The translations under genes were made by a program, and so were the position numbers. Under the pieces are notes generated by a model. That model made no database searches, had not been told where the DNA came from, and saw only the letters and a list, made by a program, of their open reading frames with translations. From Nannocystis bainbridge (GTDB lineage Bacteria; Myxococcota_A; Polyangia; Nannocystales; Nannocystaceae), in NCBI RefSeq assembly GCF_028368995.1, contig NZ_JAQNDL010000003.1:1488001-1552000 (forward strand): a stretch of DNA of 64,000 bases, in the 5' to 3' direction. Below, in pieces: positions 14,101 to 23,455 of the stretch. Numbering within the stretch: the stretch's first letter is position 1; each line of letters begins with the position of its first letter.

Positions 14101-16464
14101 TCACACGATCCACATCGCTTCGACGCGCTGGGCGACCGTGCGACGGACCTTGAGGAAGCGGGGGTCGGCGCGGACCGCCGCCAGCGCCGGGCACAGGTCG
14201 AGCCACTCGAGGTCGATCAGGCGGGACTCGCAGGCGCGCTCGATCAGCGCCAGGCAGTCGTCCTGGAACCCGCGCAGGCCCATGATCTCGGCGGTCACCT
14301 GGCACGTCGAGGTCAGCATGCGCGGGCTCGGACCGTTCTTGATCACGTCCTCGAGACCGACCCACAGCCGCTCGCGGTCGTAGTCGCCGAGCAGCCCGTG
14401 GGCCGAGAAGCTGACCGCGTTCTCGCGCTCGCCCTGGGCCATCGACCGCGAGCGCTCGAGGCACGCGCGCACCGTGTCCAGATCGCCGAACCACCCGGCC
14501 ACGCGCACGCGGGTGATGAGCGCCTGGAACTGGAAGTGCGGCTGGTGCTCGAGCTTGTCGAGGAACTCGTGCAGCGCCCCGAGGTCGCGGCGGAGCGCGT
14601 GCACCCGGGCCACGTGGGCGTACGCCTGCAGCAGGCTCGGCTCGAGCGCCGCCGCCAGGCGGGCGCGGGTCACCCCGTCCTCGATGTTGCCCGCCTCGCA
14701 CTGCAGCTGCGACAGGTACTCGTGGGCGTGGGCGTAGGTCGGCGCCAGATCGAGCGCCCGGACGAACGCCTTGACCGCGTCGCGCCACTCGCCGACCTGC
14801 ACCTCGTACATCCCGCGGGCGAACTGCGACTCGGCCAGGTCCGGCGCCAGCTCGAGCGTGCGCTCGACCGCCGCGCGCGACAGCGCCGCGAAGTCGCGCG
14901 GCGAGCCCACGCGGGTCGCGAAGAACCACGCGCGCGTGCACGCCACCGCGTAGCTGGCGAGCGCCGGGCGGAACATCGGCGCCGCCTGCAGCGCCTCCTC
15001 GAGCAGCTCGATCGCCCCGTCGGGCCCGACCACGTGCCCGCCGATGATCTTGCGGCGGGCCCGGCGGTACAGCGCGATCGCCTCGGGCGTGCCGGTGCGG
15101 CGGTGCGCGTACGTCGTCAGCTCGACGCGCAGGCCCTCGGCGATCTTCTTGCCGACGATCTCCTGCGCGTCGAGCAAGTCCTCGGCGCGGGCCTCGAACC
15201 GCTCGTTGTAGACCTGCAGCCCGGTCTGGACCTCGACCAGCCGGGCCTGCACGCGCAGCAGCGTCGGCGTCACCTGCAGCGTCGCGTCGACCACCATCGC
15301 CGCGCCCAGCTCCGTGCCGACCGCCCGCGGGTCGCGAGCGTCGCGGTAGCGGGCCGTCGCCCCGCTGCCGAGCACCCGCATCCCGCCGGTCTGCTGCAGC
15401 ACGTCGATCGCCGCGTCAGTCAGCGCCTCGCCCAGGTACGCCGTCGCCGGCGGCCCCTGGTAGCGCAACGGCAGCACCGCCACCATCGGCGCCTGCAGCG
15501 TCGCGGTCGGCGTCGTCGCCCCGGCCGGGTGACGCGTCGAGGCCAGCGTCGAAAGCGGCCCCGCCCCGCTCGAGATCGTCTCGCCGCTGCCGACCAGCCA
15601 CCCGCGCAGCCGCTCGGCGATCGCCGCCGCGCTGGCCGGCCGATGACCTGACTCTTGGGACAGGCACTGCCGCACCAGCTCCGCCAGCGCCTCGGGCGCG
15701 TCGGGCCGCACGGACAGCAGCTCGAGCGGCCGCTCCGTCAGGCGGGCCAGCGCCGCCGCGAACGCCGTGTCGCCGGCGAACGGCAGCCGCCCCGTCAGCA
15801 TCTCGAACAGCACCAGCCCGACCGCGTAGAGGTCGGTGCGCGCGTCGACCGGCGCCCCCGCCACCTGCTCCGGCGCCATGTACACCGGCGTCCCGAGCAG
15901 CCCCTGCGTGTGCTGGCCGTCGTCGAGCGGCCGCGCGATGCCGAAGTCGGTGAGCACCACCCGGCCCTCGACCTCGAGCAGCACGTTGGCCGGCTTGAGG
16001 TCGCGATGGACCACCCCCGCCGCGTGCGCCGCCGTCAGCGCCTCGCACACCGACAGCGCGATGCGGGCCGCGCGGGCCGGCGCCAGCCCGCCGGCCGACG
16101 CCGGGTCGTGAAGCAGATCCTGCAGCGTCGAGCCCTCGACGAACTCCATGATCAGGAACGGCACCCCGCGGTGCTCGCCCATGTCGTGCGTGCGGGCCAC
16201 GTTCGGGTGGCTGATCCGGCGCGCCAGCCGGACCTCGCGGCGGAACCCCTCGAGCTGCTTCGGCGTCACCGAGTTGCCGAGCAGCTTGAGCGCGACCACG
16301 TCGCCCACCAGCACATCGACCGCGCGGTACACCGCCCCCATCCCCCCGCGCCCGGCCAGCGCCTCGATCTGGTAGCGATTGGCGTAGAGCTCCCCGCGCG
16401 GCGTCTCGTGCGGGACCTCGTCGCCCCGCAGGGTCGCATCGACCTCGTGAAGCGGCCTCGACAC
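14101..16464 (-). CDS. soluble Ser/Thr protein kinase with TolB-N-like and TPR regions
   Basis: 787 residues from a GTG at 16464. The kinase domain (about 30-300) shows GRGGMGAVYRA, ALKLL, HRDLKPANVLL, TDFGIARP and GTPVYMAPEQ, all key residues intact, so it should phosphorylate Ser/Thr. Residues about 325-465 (MVAVLPLRYQGPP, AAIDVLQQTGGMRVL, VEVQTGLQVYNERF) resemble the TolB-N/FlgO-like module found between sensor and TPR parts in adenylate cyclases and such kinases. The rest is helical repeats of TPR type (EAIALYRRARRKI, ALDLAPTYAHAHEYLSQL). No membrane segment is seen. It is divergent from the tandem-kinase gene; a partial palindrome sits inside at 15647. Confidence 0.9.
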   Translation of the reverse strand: MSRPLHEVDATLRGDEVPHETPRGELYANRYQIEALAGRGGMGAVYRAVDVLVGDVVALKLLGNSVTPKQLEGFRREVRLARRISHPNVARTHDMGEHRGVPFLIMEFVEGSTLQDLLHDPASAGGLAPARAARIALSVCEALTAAHAAGVVHRDLKPANVLLEVEGRVVLTDFGIARPLDDGQHTQGLLGTPVYMAPEQVAGAPVDARTDLYAVGLVLFEMLTGRLPFAGDTAFAAALARLTERPLELLSVRPDAPEALAELVRQCLSQESGHRPASAAAIAERLRGWLVGSGETISSGAGPLSTLASTRHPAGATTPTATLQAPMVAVLPLRYQGPPATAYLGEALTDAAIDVLQQTGGMRVLGSGATARYRDARDPRAVGTELGAAMVVDATLQVTPTLLRVQARLVEVQTGLQVYNERFEARAEDLLDAQEIVGKKIAEGLRVELTTYAHRRTGTPEAIALYRRARRKIIGGHVVGPDGAIELLEEALQAAPMFRPALASYAVACTRAWFFATRVGSPRDFAALSRAAVERTLELAPDLAESQFARGMYEVQVGEWRDAVKAFVRALDLAPTYAHAHEYLSQLQCEAGNIEDGVTRARLAAALEPSLLQAYAHVARVHALRRDLGALHEFLDKLEHQPHFQFQALITRVRVAGWFGDLDTVRACLERSRSMAQGERENAVSFSAHGLLGDYDRERLWVGLEDVIKNGPSPRMLTSTCQVTAEIMGLRGFQDDCLALIERACESRLIDLEWLDLCPALAAVRADPRFLKVRRTVAQRVEAMWIV
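15647..15664. repeat. degenerate palindrome copy inside a kinase gene
   Basis: CCTGACTCTTGGGACAGG: outer arms CCTG/CAGG and most of the GTCC/GGAC core, within the codons for the C-terminal lobe of the kinase (CLSQESGHRP). It could be chance. Confidence 0.35.
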
Positions 16465-17052
16465 GGTCGCCAGCTTAGCAGGTGCCCCCCGGCCCGCGCC
16501 CCGCCCCACCCCTCAATCGCGGCCGCAGCGCACCCGGAGCTTCCGCACCTCACCGCGCCCCCACGCGCGCGCCGTCCCCCCTGCGCCCGCGAACCCTCCC
16601 CCCGGCGGCGCGGCAGGCTCATGCGGCGCCCGGGATCTACGACCCCTCGACGCAACCCCGGAAGCGAGCGCGCCCGACACGGAGCCGACCGCACGCCGCG
16701 CCATGAAAGCAAACCACCGGTCCCGCTCCCCGACCCCACGCCCCGCGTCACGACATGACCCAAGAGACAGACGGTATCTCCTCACCGCGACGCATCGTCC
16801 TGCCGCGAACATCCGATCGTCTCTGCGCCGAAGACAATCGTGCCACAGGCAGATCCGTCCGGCCGCGAGTCCGAGCTCGCGGCGCTGTCGTTGCTTTGGC
16901 GTCTCCGATGGGACCTCCCGGTCGCGCAATGCTCTGGCCCGCTTCAATCTCTTGCTGCTGCAAGGATCGTTCATCCAAGCATTTCTACCGACCTGCCTGA
17001 ACGTACATGATGATGTGTTCAGGTCGCAAGGACACCCGATGCTCGGGCGCGT
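16465..17052. other. divergent intergenic region between two kinase genes
   Basis: About 590 bp separate the starts of two divergently read kinase genes. No supported CDS. The half next to the second kinase (16750-17040) is less GC-rich and probably holds its promoter. A weak palindrome relic (ACATGACCCAAGAGACAG) is at 16752-16769. Confidence 0.5.
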
Positions 17053-19524
17053 ATGGCAACCTGGGCTGCGATGGACAGCTCCCCGACGCCGGCTCCGCGG
17101 ACCTATCCCGCGTGGCCCATCCATATCGAGGCCGGCTCCGACTACCTCGGCGAGGTGATCGACGGCCGCTACCGGATCCTCGAGCGCCTCGCCGTGGGCG
17201 GCATGGCCCACGTGTTCCTCGCCAAGGACTTGACCCGTCGCTGCCACGTGGCGCTCAAGCTCCTGCACCGGACCGGCCCGGAGTCGCGGCGGCGCTTCGA
17301 GGACGAGGCCGAGGTCCTCAGCAACATCCGCCACCCGCACATCGTCCGGACGCTCGCGTTCGGCCACACCCTCGACGCCCGGCCGTACATGGCGCTCGAG
17401 CACCTCGAGGGCGAATCACTGTCGCAGCGGCTCGCTCGCGGCCCTCTGCCGTGGCGCGAGGTCGCCGAGTTCGGCGCCCAGATCGCCGGAGCCCTGCACG
17501 CATTGCACCGCGCGGGCGTGGTGCATCGCGACGTCAAGCCCGACAACATCATGATCGCCCACGACGCCGGTCGGCCCGTCGCCAAGGTCATCGATCTCGG
17601 CCTCGCAAGCGTCGGCACTCCGTTCCACGAGGTCCAGGACGCCCGCTTCGCCTCACAGGTGCCCGAGCGCCACAAGACCGAGCTCGGTCGCGCGATCGGT
17701 ACCCCCGCATACCTCCCACCCGAAGCCGGTCTGCGCCCCGCCGAGCCGCGCCTCGACGTCTACTCGCTCGGCGCCACGCTCTATCTGCTGTGCACGGGGA
17801 TCTTGCCCGATCCGTCCGACCTCTCGCCGATCGCCGAGGTCTGTCCCGACAGCGACGCCCCTGACGACCTCTCGCGCTTGCTGCTCGCCGCGCTCGATCG
17901 CGAAGTCACCGAGCGCCTCCCTTCCGCCGATCACCTGCGGCGCGGGCTCGACGCGATCCTCGCCGCGCACCCCCAGACCTCGCGGCCGCTGTTCGGCGGT
18001 TGTTACGATCGCCTCGAGGTCATCGGCATCGGCGCCAGCGCCGTCGTCTACCGCGCCTCCGATCGTGCGCTGTCGCGGGAGGTCGCGCTCAAGGTCCTGC
18101 GCGCCGCCAGCCCGAGCGAGGACGATGCGCTCCGCTTTCGCCGCGCCGCCAAGATCCTGTCCGCGCTGCGCCACCCGAACATCCCGCAGATCCACCATTT
18201 CGGCGTCCATCCCGGCGATCCCGCCCGGGACGAAGGTCAGCGCTTCGCGGTGATGGAGCTGTGCCCCGGCTCGCCCGCGTCGCAATTCACCCGGCCTGAC
18301 CGGCACCTGCGACCCGACGAGGTGATCGCGGTGGGCCACCAGCTCGCGAGCGCCCTCGAAACCGTGCACGCGGCCGGCCTCGTCTACCGCGACCTCCACG
18401 TCGGCAACGTCCTGATCGCGCGCGGCGATCCGCCGCAAGCCTGGATCTTCGACTTCGATCAGGCGCAGGTGTCGCCCGAGTTCTACGCCCGCGTGACGGA
18501 GCGCTGGGCCACGCCCCCCGAAGATCGCATCGAACCAGCCCGCGAAAAGCCCTTGCAGCGCATGGACTACGCGCCGCCCGAGGTGCGCGCCGGGGCAGCC
18601 TTCACCACCGCGAGCGACGTGTTCGCGCTGGGCCTCCTGCTCTACCGCCTGCTCACCGGGCTGCGCCCGTTCCCACCCGCAGCCAGCGAGGCGACACCCG
18701 CCCGCAAGGTCTGCCGCGGCTGCCCCCCCGGCCTCGAGCATCTTCTGAAAAAGATGCTGCACGCGGACCCACGAGAGCGCCCGACGCTCGCGTGGGTGCA
18801 GACCAGCCTCGAGGACGAGCAGGCCGAGCTCGACGCCGAGCGCGAAGCGGAGCGCGAGGAGGCGGCCGCCAGCGCGTCCCCTCCCGCGACCGCGAGCCCG
18901 CCCGAGCCCGCAGCGGAGCCCGCTCCCCCGCGCGTCGCCGCGACGAACGCCCTCGGCCCAGCCCCGGCATCCGTCACCGCCCCACCGCGAAGGCTCGCCC
19001 GCCTCGCGCTCGTCCTGTTCGCAACGCTCGGCCTCGCCGCCGCCGGGTGGTGGTTCCGACCCGCCTCGCCCGCGCGCGAGCAGGTCCCCGCGACGCCAGT
19101 CACTCCCCCCGCCGTTCACGCCCATGACAATGTCCCCACGGACATGTCTCATAGAACACATGATTCCGCGCTCGACCCCCTACCCGTTCCACCGCCCATG
19201 CTCGCCCCGACCGCCGCGCCTATTGTCGAGACCCCGCACGAAACCGCCGCCACGACGCGCCCCACGCGTCCGCGCAAGCAGGACCCCGTGGCCGCCTGGG
19301 AGGCCCGCATGCGTAAAGTGGAGGCCCGCGCGCGCCGCTGCCTCGCCGCAGCCCGCACCGAGCCTCGCCGCGTCGTCGTGACCTGGACGCCCGGCGCGCC
19401 CGCCGAGTTCGGCGGCGTCTCGTCCGGCTCGGTCCACGCGCAATGTCTCCGCGACGCGCTCGCCGGCCTCGACCTCCACGACCTCCGCCGCCGCCACACC
19501 TTCTTCGAAGAGAAGCAGCCTTGA
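17053..19524 (+). CDS. membrane protein with two tandem Ser/Thr kinase domains, the second degenerate
   Basis: 823 residues. First kinase domain at about 37-300: VALKLL, HRDVKPDN at about 158 and a DLG in place of DFG. Second kinase domain at about 318-585: GIGASAVVYRA, VALKVL, then YRDLHVGN at about 446 (H to Y, Lys to His) and FDFDQAQ at about 465 (DFG to DFD). A Glu/Ala-rich coil and Pro-rich linker follow, then one membrane helix at about 650-670 (LARLALVLFATLGLAAAGWWF) and a 150-residue outer part with four Cys. A palindrome copy lies in the linker outside the membrane (HDNVPTDMS). The next two genes follow closely, so this is probably a signalling unit. Start ATG 17053, or 17071. Confidence 0.9.
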   Translation: MATWAAMDSSPTPAPRTYPAWPIHIEAGSDYLGEVIDGRYRILERLAVGGMAHVFLAKDLTRRCHVALKLLHRTGPESRRRFEDEAEVLSNIRHPHIVRTLAFGHTLDARPYMALEHLEGESLSQRLARGPLPWREVAEFGAQIAGALHALHRAGVVHRDVKPDNIMIAHDAGRPVAKVIDLGLASVGTPFHEVQDARFASQVPERHKTELGRAIGTPAYLPPEAGLRPAEPRLDVYSLGATLYLLCTGILPDPSDLSPIAEVCPDSDAPDDLSRLLLAALDREVTERLPSADHLRRGLDAILAAHPQTSRPLFGGCYDRLEVIGIGASAVVYRASDRALSREVALKVLRAASPSEDDALRFRRAAKILSALRHPNIPQIHHFGVHPGDPARDEGQRFAVMELCPGSPASQFTRPDRHLRPDEVIAVGHQLASALETVHAAGLVYRDLHVGNVLIARGDPPQAWIFDFDQAQVSPEFYARVTERWATPPEDRIEPAREKPLQRMDYAPPEVRAGAAFTTASDVFALGLLLYRLLTGLRPFPPAASEATPARKVCRGCPPGLEHLLKKMLHADPRERPTLAWVQTSLEDEQAELDAEREAEREEAAASASPPATASPPEPAAEPAPPRVAATNALGPAPASVTAPPRRLARLALVLFATLGLAAAGWWFRPASPAREQVPATPVTPPAVHAHDNVPTDMSHRTHDSALDPLPVPPPMLAPTAAPIVETPHETAATTRPTRPRKQDPVAAWEARMRKVEARARRCLAAARTEPRRVVVTWTPGAPAEFGGVSSGSVHAQCLRDALAGLDLHDLRRRHTFFEEKQP
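19129..19163. repeat. in-frame palindrome copy in the tandem-kinase gene
   Basis: AATGTCCCCACGGACATGTC followed by a weaker arm pair ending in ACACATG. It encodes N-V-P-T-D-M-S-H-R in the extracytoplasmic linker. Confidence 0.75.
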
Positions 19525-19537
19525 CCGAGAGACCGCC

Positions 19538-20353
19538 ATGCTGATGCGCATCACCCTCGCCCTCACGATGCTCGCACCTCCCGCGCAGAAGGACGCCGAC
19601 GCGGCCTACAACGCGGGTGATTATTCGCGGGCGCTCGAGCTGTACCTCGAGCGCGCCGAAGCTCCCGACGTGCACCGCCCCGAAGCCCTCCACGGCGCGC
19701 ACGACAGCCTGCTCGCCCTGCACGACGACACCACCGACGCCGCCTATCTCTGCCGCGCGCTCGCGCTGGCCCGCGAGCTGCTCCTCAGCGGTCCCTTCAC
19801 CGACGCAGACGAGCGCGCGGCATGGCTCGAGATCGAAGCCCGGGACATCGCAAAGGGCGAGCGCGCTGGCATCACCTGCGCGGCCGCCCCCCCGAAGGAC
19901 CCACTCGCATCGCCACCCGCAAAGGTCGATGCGCCCGCGGAGCCCGCCGAGAACACTCCACGCGCCGAAGGACCCGAGCCGCTGCCCGAAGGCGGCAAGG
20001 CGCCAGTTCGCCCGCGAGGCCGCGTCATCGCCGGTGCGAGCATCCTCGCGGCCGCGGCCGGACTGGCCGGAGGGATGGCCGCCAGCCTCGTCGGGCGACG
20101 ACAGGCCAATGCGACGATCCTCGCCATCGACGCCCAGGCCACCGCGGAGCAGCGCGACCTCTCCGCTCCCGAGTTCGCGGAGGCGAACGCCGCCGATCGC
20201 AAATATCAGGGCCTCACGATCACCGCCGGGCTCCTCGGAGCTGCCATGGTTGTAAGCGTCGTTACAGGTTTGGCACTGCTCATCGCGCCGCCGTCCCGTC
20301 GCCCTCACGCACGGCTGCGCGTGCAGCCAGGTACACTCCTCCTCTCGTTCTAG
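19538..20353 (+). CDS. TPR-like protein with two C-terminal membrane segments
   Basis: 271 residues, starting 13 bp after the kinase stop. A short signal-like start (MRITLALTMLAPP) is followed by helical repeats (AYNAGDYSRALELYLERA, AALARELLLSG), a Pro/Glu linker and two hydrophobic stretches (about 162-185 and 222-245) separated by a 35-residue loop. Genes of this plan often follow kinases in myxobacteria; the role is unknown. The tight spacing says it works with the kinase, perhaps as a periplasmic partner. Start ATG at 19538 (a second ATG two codons on). Confidence 0.7.
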   Translation: MLMRITLALTMLAPPAQKDADAAYNAGDYSRALELYLERAEAPDVHRPEALHGAHDSLLALHDDTTDAAYLCRALALARELLLSGPFTDADERAAWLEIEARDIAKGERAGITCAAAPPKDPLASPPAKVDAPAEPAENTPRAEGPEPLPEGGKAPVRPRGRVIAGASILAAAAGLAGGMAASLVGRRQANATILAIDAQATAEQRDLSAPEFAEANAADRKYQGLTITAGLLGAAMVVSVVTGLALLIAPPSRRPHARLRVQPGTLLLSF

Positions 20354-20372
20354 GCCCTTGCGAAGATTCGTC

Positions 20373-22046
20373 ATGCTGAATCGCCACGCCCTCGAGATCT
20401 CGAGCGCCTTGCTGGTGCTCGCCGCGTGCTCCCTCCACGCCCCGGCCTGGTACGGCCTCACCGACGAAGCCCCGCTCGGCCCGGACCCCACGAGCAGCTC
20501 GACGAGCGCCACTACCACTGACGCGCCACCCGACCCCGACCTCGGCGAGACCGCCTTAGGCAGCACCACCGAGGACGGGAGCGCGAGCGATGGCTCGAGC
20601 TCAGGAGAAGCCGGCGACGACGACGACGGCAAGGCGATCCCCATCGAGGTCAAGCTCTCCCTGTCTCCGTCACCGATGGTCGACGTCGGCGAGGTGCAGG
20701 TGACGGTCTGGACATCACGGCCGGTCGCGTCGATCGACATCTTCGACGGCGACGTGCCGCTGGTGCTCGGCGCTGCGCCGGTGAACCCCGTCCACGTGTT
20801 CGAGGTGACCTCGGACGATGTCCCCGGCGACGGCTCGCACACGCTCCGCGCCGTCGCCCACGCAGCCGACGGTGTCCGCGGCCAGGGCCAGGCGGAGCTG
20901 ACGATCGACGTCCAGCCCGGCGGCACCGACGTCTGGCCGCCCTACGTCAAGGCCGGACCGGTCAACGGCTTCACCAGCGCGGCGATGCTCGGCAACGGGA
21001 TCGCCACCGCGGGCTTCTTCGAGACGAACAAGGGCCTCGAGGCGGTCGCGGTGCGCATCGACGGCACGAAGGGCCAGCCCGAAGGCGATCCCGTATTGCT
21101 CGGCGCGGTCGCCGTGACGGGCGGCGGCCGCGGACCGGCGATCGCAGTCGGCGAGGACGACACCGCGTTCGTGGCCTGGACCATGCCGGAGAACGGTTCG
21201 ACGCGGTGGGCCATGTCCCGCGTGAAGTTCGGCGAGCCGAAAGAACCGACGACGATCGGGCCGCTCGGGACGAAGGTCCACGCGATCGCCGTCGCCGACG
21301 ACGAGACGCTGATCCTCGTCGGCGCCGACGAGGTCCATCCCGGCACGCACGACCTCAAAATCTGGTGGGTCTCTTCGACGGGCGGCGGCCAGGTCCTGGA
21401 TGAGCAAACATTCGCGGCGCCAAAGGAAGACGACTTCGCAAACGCGTGGGACGAGGTCGGCCGCGGCGTGGCGATCGTCGACAACGAGGTGATCGTGGTC
21501 GGTGAACGCCAGCTCATGGACCAGAACAATTTCCTCGCCCGGCGGACCGTCGTACTGCACTACGCCCTGGATGCTGAAGCTCTCACTGAATGGACCTCAC
21601 CGGGCGAACTCCTGGATGAAGACGCAGGAATGGCGATCTCGCCTCTGCGTGCGGGCGGGTTCGTCGTGACTGGATGGGGCCGCGAAAAAGGATCGGTCCG
21701 TCAGGTGCTGACGCGCTGGTTCTCGGCTGACGGCGAACCGAGTGCCCTGAGGATCGAGCCCACTCCTTCGAGCGATGCGCTTGGGTTCGCGGTGGGTGAA
21801 GACCGCGAAGGCAAAATCATCATCGCCGGAGCGCGCGAACAATCGCAGACCGATGCGAACGCCTGGATCTTCGCCGTCTCCGGATCGATCGGCCCGCATG
21901 CCTGGGGGGTGCTCCGCAACGGACCCGGCCAGGGTCCAGACGAGGCTGCAGGGTTGGCTATCGATGCGTGGGGCTACAGCTACATCGTCGGCAGCGAGTT
22001 CGACGGCTTGCAGCCACGAGCGTTCGCGCTGCGCCTCTACCCGTAG
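20373..22046 (+). CDS. lipoprotein with beta-propeller-like repeat region
   Basis: 557 residues. The ATG at 20373 gives MLNRHALEISSALLVLAAC, a lipoprotein signal with Cys at about 19. An acidic Ser/Thr/Asp linker to about residue 90 is followed by an Ig-like stretch (VKLSLSPSPMVDVGEVQVTVW) and then repeating segments of the type GGGFVVTGWG, KIIIAGAREQ, GYSYIVGSEFDG, as in beta-propeller proteins that record quantities. It lies 20 bp downstream of the TPR-like gene and is likely the last gene of the kinase operon. Its surface location suggests ligand binding; this is inference. Confidence 0.75.
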   Translation: MLNRHALEISSALLVLAACSLHAPAWYGLTDEAPLGPDPTSSSTSATTTDAPPDPDLGETALGSTTEDGSASDGSSSGEAGDDDDGKAIPIEVKLSLSPSPMVDVGEVQVTVWTSRPVASIDIFDGDVPLVLGAAPVNPVHVFEVTSDDVPGDGSHTLRAVAHAADGVRGQGQAELTIDVQPGGTDVWPPYVKAGPVNGFTSAAMLGNGIATAGFFETNKGLEAVAVRIDGTKGQPEGDPVLLGAVAVTGGGRGPAIAVGEDDTAFVAWTMPENGSTRWAMSRVKFGEPKEPTTIGPLGTKVHAIAVADDETLILVGADEVHPGTHDLKIWWVSSTGGGQVLDEQTFAAPKEDDFANAWDEVGRGVAIVDNEVIVVGERQLMDQNNFLARRTVVLHYALDAEALTEWTSPGELLDEDAGMAISPLRAGGFVVTGWGREKGSVRQVLTRWFSADGEPSALRIEPTPSSDALGFAVGEDREGKIIIAGAREQSQTDANAWIFAVSGSIGPHAWGVLRNGPGQGPDEAAGLAIDAWGYSYIVGSEFDGLQPRAFALRLYP

Positions 22047-22049
22047 CGA

Positions 22050-23144
22050 TCACTGCGGAACGAACACCTCGCACTGCGACTTGATCATCTTGGCGACCGC
22101 CTCGAAGTAGTCCGTGTAAGATCCCGCGCAGATCGAGCCGAACCGGGCGTTCGGCTGCATGAGCTCTGTCCAGGTGCGGAGCTTGTGTTCGACGCCGGGG
22201 GGATCGTAGCCGCAGAGGCCCGCAGGATCATCGACGTCGGTCGAGATCACCAGCAACACCACCGCATCCGCCTCGCCGCCCTTCGCGTCGATCAGCGCGT
22301 CCCTCCAGTCCTTTGCCGTACCATCGCTGAATTGATCCCCGGTATCCTGGATGGCGACGACGACGAGGAGCGCGTCCGGTCGCAGAAACCCCTCGTTGCA
22401 GCCGCCCGGCGCGTTGATGGCGTCGGCGACCGCCTTCACGGTCGCCTCCGCGACCTGGTCCGCACCATTCGTCCCGAGCGACGCGACGCAAGTGAACGCA
22501 TGCTCGAGATCCGATGACTGACCGGTGTCGATGTAGCGACGGCCGCTGGTGAGGTCGCAGCGCTGGTTCGTCGCGTTGTCGCCGCGTGGGAACGTGACGC
22601 CAGCGCCCTGGACGGAGTCGCATGGCTCCAGCGTCGCGGTACATGGATACTCGGGCGTCTGGGCGCAGACATCCCCGCAGCCCTCGCACCACGGCAAAAC
22701 CCACGAGCCGAAGGTGTTGGTAGACAGGATGTGATAGTCGAAGTCCGCGAACTCGTTCTCGAGCGTGGCGACGAACCCTGGAAAGCTCGCCTTCAGCTTG
22801 GCTTGCTGGCCCTCCATGGTCTTCGCCGAGCTGATCGTGAACAGGAGATCGACCTTGCCCTTGCACCCCGGCGGCGGACCATCCCCACCGTCCGGGACCA
22901 TGCCGACATCGCGGATCCCGCCCGAAGAGGTGGAGCTGGAGGACGTGCTCGAAGCCGTCGAAACGCCTGCGGTCGAGTCTTCGCCCGAAGCGCTGGAGGT
23001 CGTCGTCGAACCCGCAGTCTCGCCGCTGGTGCTCGCAGTGCTCTCCGGAGGCGCAGTGGTGATGCTCGTACTGAACACTGTCATGCCACTGCCGCCCCCG
23101 TTACAGGCGGCGAACATGAACGAAGCGAGCGCGAGACGACGCAC
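22050..23144 (-). CDS. von Willebrand factor A-like lipoprotein
   Basis: 364 residues from the GTG at 23144, which yields VRRLALASFMFAAC as lipoprotein signal. A Ser/Thr linker leads to a vWA-like fold: KVDLLFTISSAKTM (with the first metal-site Asp but a changed DxSxS pattern), HILSTNTFG, then DALLVVVAIQDTGDQFS and AVVLLVISTD. Cys pairs in PWCEGCGDVCAQ and elsewhere suggest disulphides. It is convergent with the preceding lipoprotein (3 bp between stops). vWA domains bind proteins, often metal-dependently; the altered site may not. Two 15-bp direct repeats sit upstream at 23201-23236. Confidence 0.75.
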   Translation of the reverse strand: MRRLALASFMFAACNGGGSGMTVFSTSITTAPPESTASTSGETAGSTTTSSASGEDSTAGVSTASSTSSSSTSSGGIRDVGMVPDGGDGPPPGCKGKVDLLFTISSAKTMEGQQAKLKASFPGFVATLENEFADFDYHILSTNTFGSWVLPWCEGCGDVCAQTPEYPCTATLEPCDSVQGAGVTFPRGDNATNQRCDLTSGRRYIDTGQSSDLEHAFTCVASLGTNGADQVAEATVKAVADAINAPGGCNEGFLRPDALLVVVAIQDTGDQFSDGTAKDWRDALIDAKGGEADAVVLLVISTDVDDPAGLCGYDPPGVEHKLRTWTELMQPNARFGSICAGSYTDYFEAVAKMIKSQCEVFVPQ

Positions 23145-23455
23145 ACCCGAAGCGTAGCGCTGGCCGCCAAAAACTTCACGCTGGCAACGCCGCTCCGGCT
23201 GGAGTTCGCGCCAACTTGGTCGGAGTTCGCGCCAACCACACGGGAAGGCAAGAAAAAAGAATCTATGCCGCGTCAGCGGCGACACGGAGATTATCATCGC
23301 GGGCAAGTCCTCAAGAACTCTACGCAACCCATCGCGCTAGGTTAGCCTGACAGCGCCTTCGGACTGCATGAGCGCTGAGCTGACATACATGGCCAGCGGC
23401 GCTCATCGAGTACCTGAATTTTTGATGAGCGATACCGTCCCCGGCTGGCATTTAG
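23145..23455. other. intergenic region with direct repeats and alternative hairpins
   Basis: 310 bp between two minus-strand genes. It holds GGAGTTCGCGCCAAC twice (23201-23215 and 23222-23236, 21 bp apart) upstream of the vWA lipoprotein, and three copies of an ATGAGCGC-type motif (23368, 23399 inverted, 23424) that can pair two ways just downstream of the kinase stop. Confidence 0.6.
23201..23236 (-). promoter_or_regulatory. 15-bp direct repeats upstream of vWA lipoprotein
   Basis: Two identical 15-mers whose starts are 21 bp apart, two helical turns, so both would face the same side of the helix. They begin 57 bp upstream of the GTG start. Likely a regulator site, not identified. Confidence 0.4.

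Noticed and set aside
12457..15651. A 1064-codon open frame on the plus strand
   Set aside because: It runs antisense and out of frame across the methyltransferase and the kinase gene, is extremely rich in Arg and Pro, and shows no domain; it is a shadow caused by high GC.
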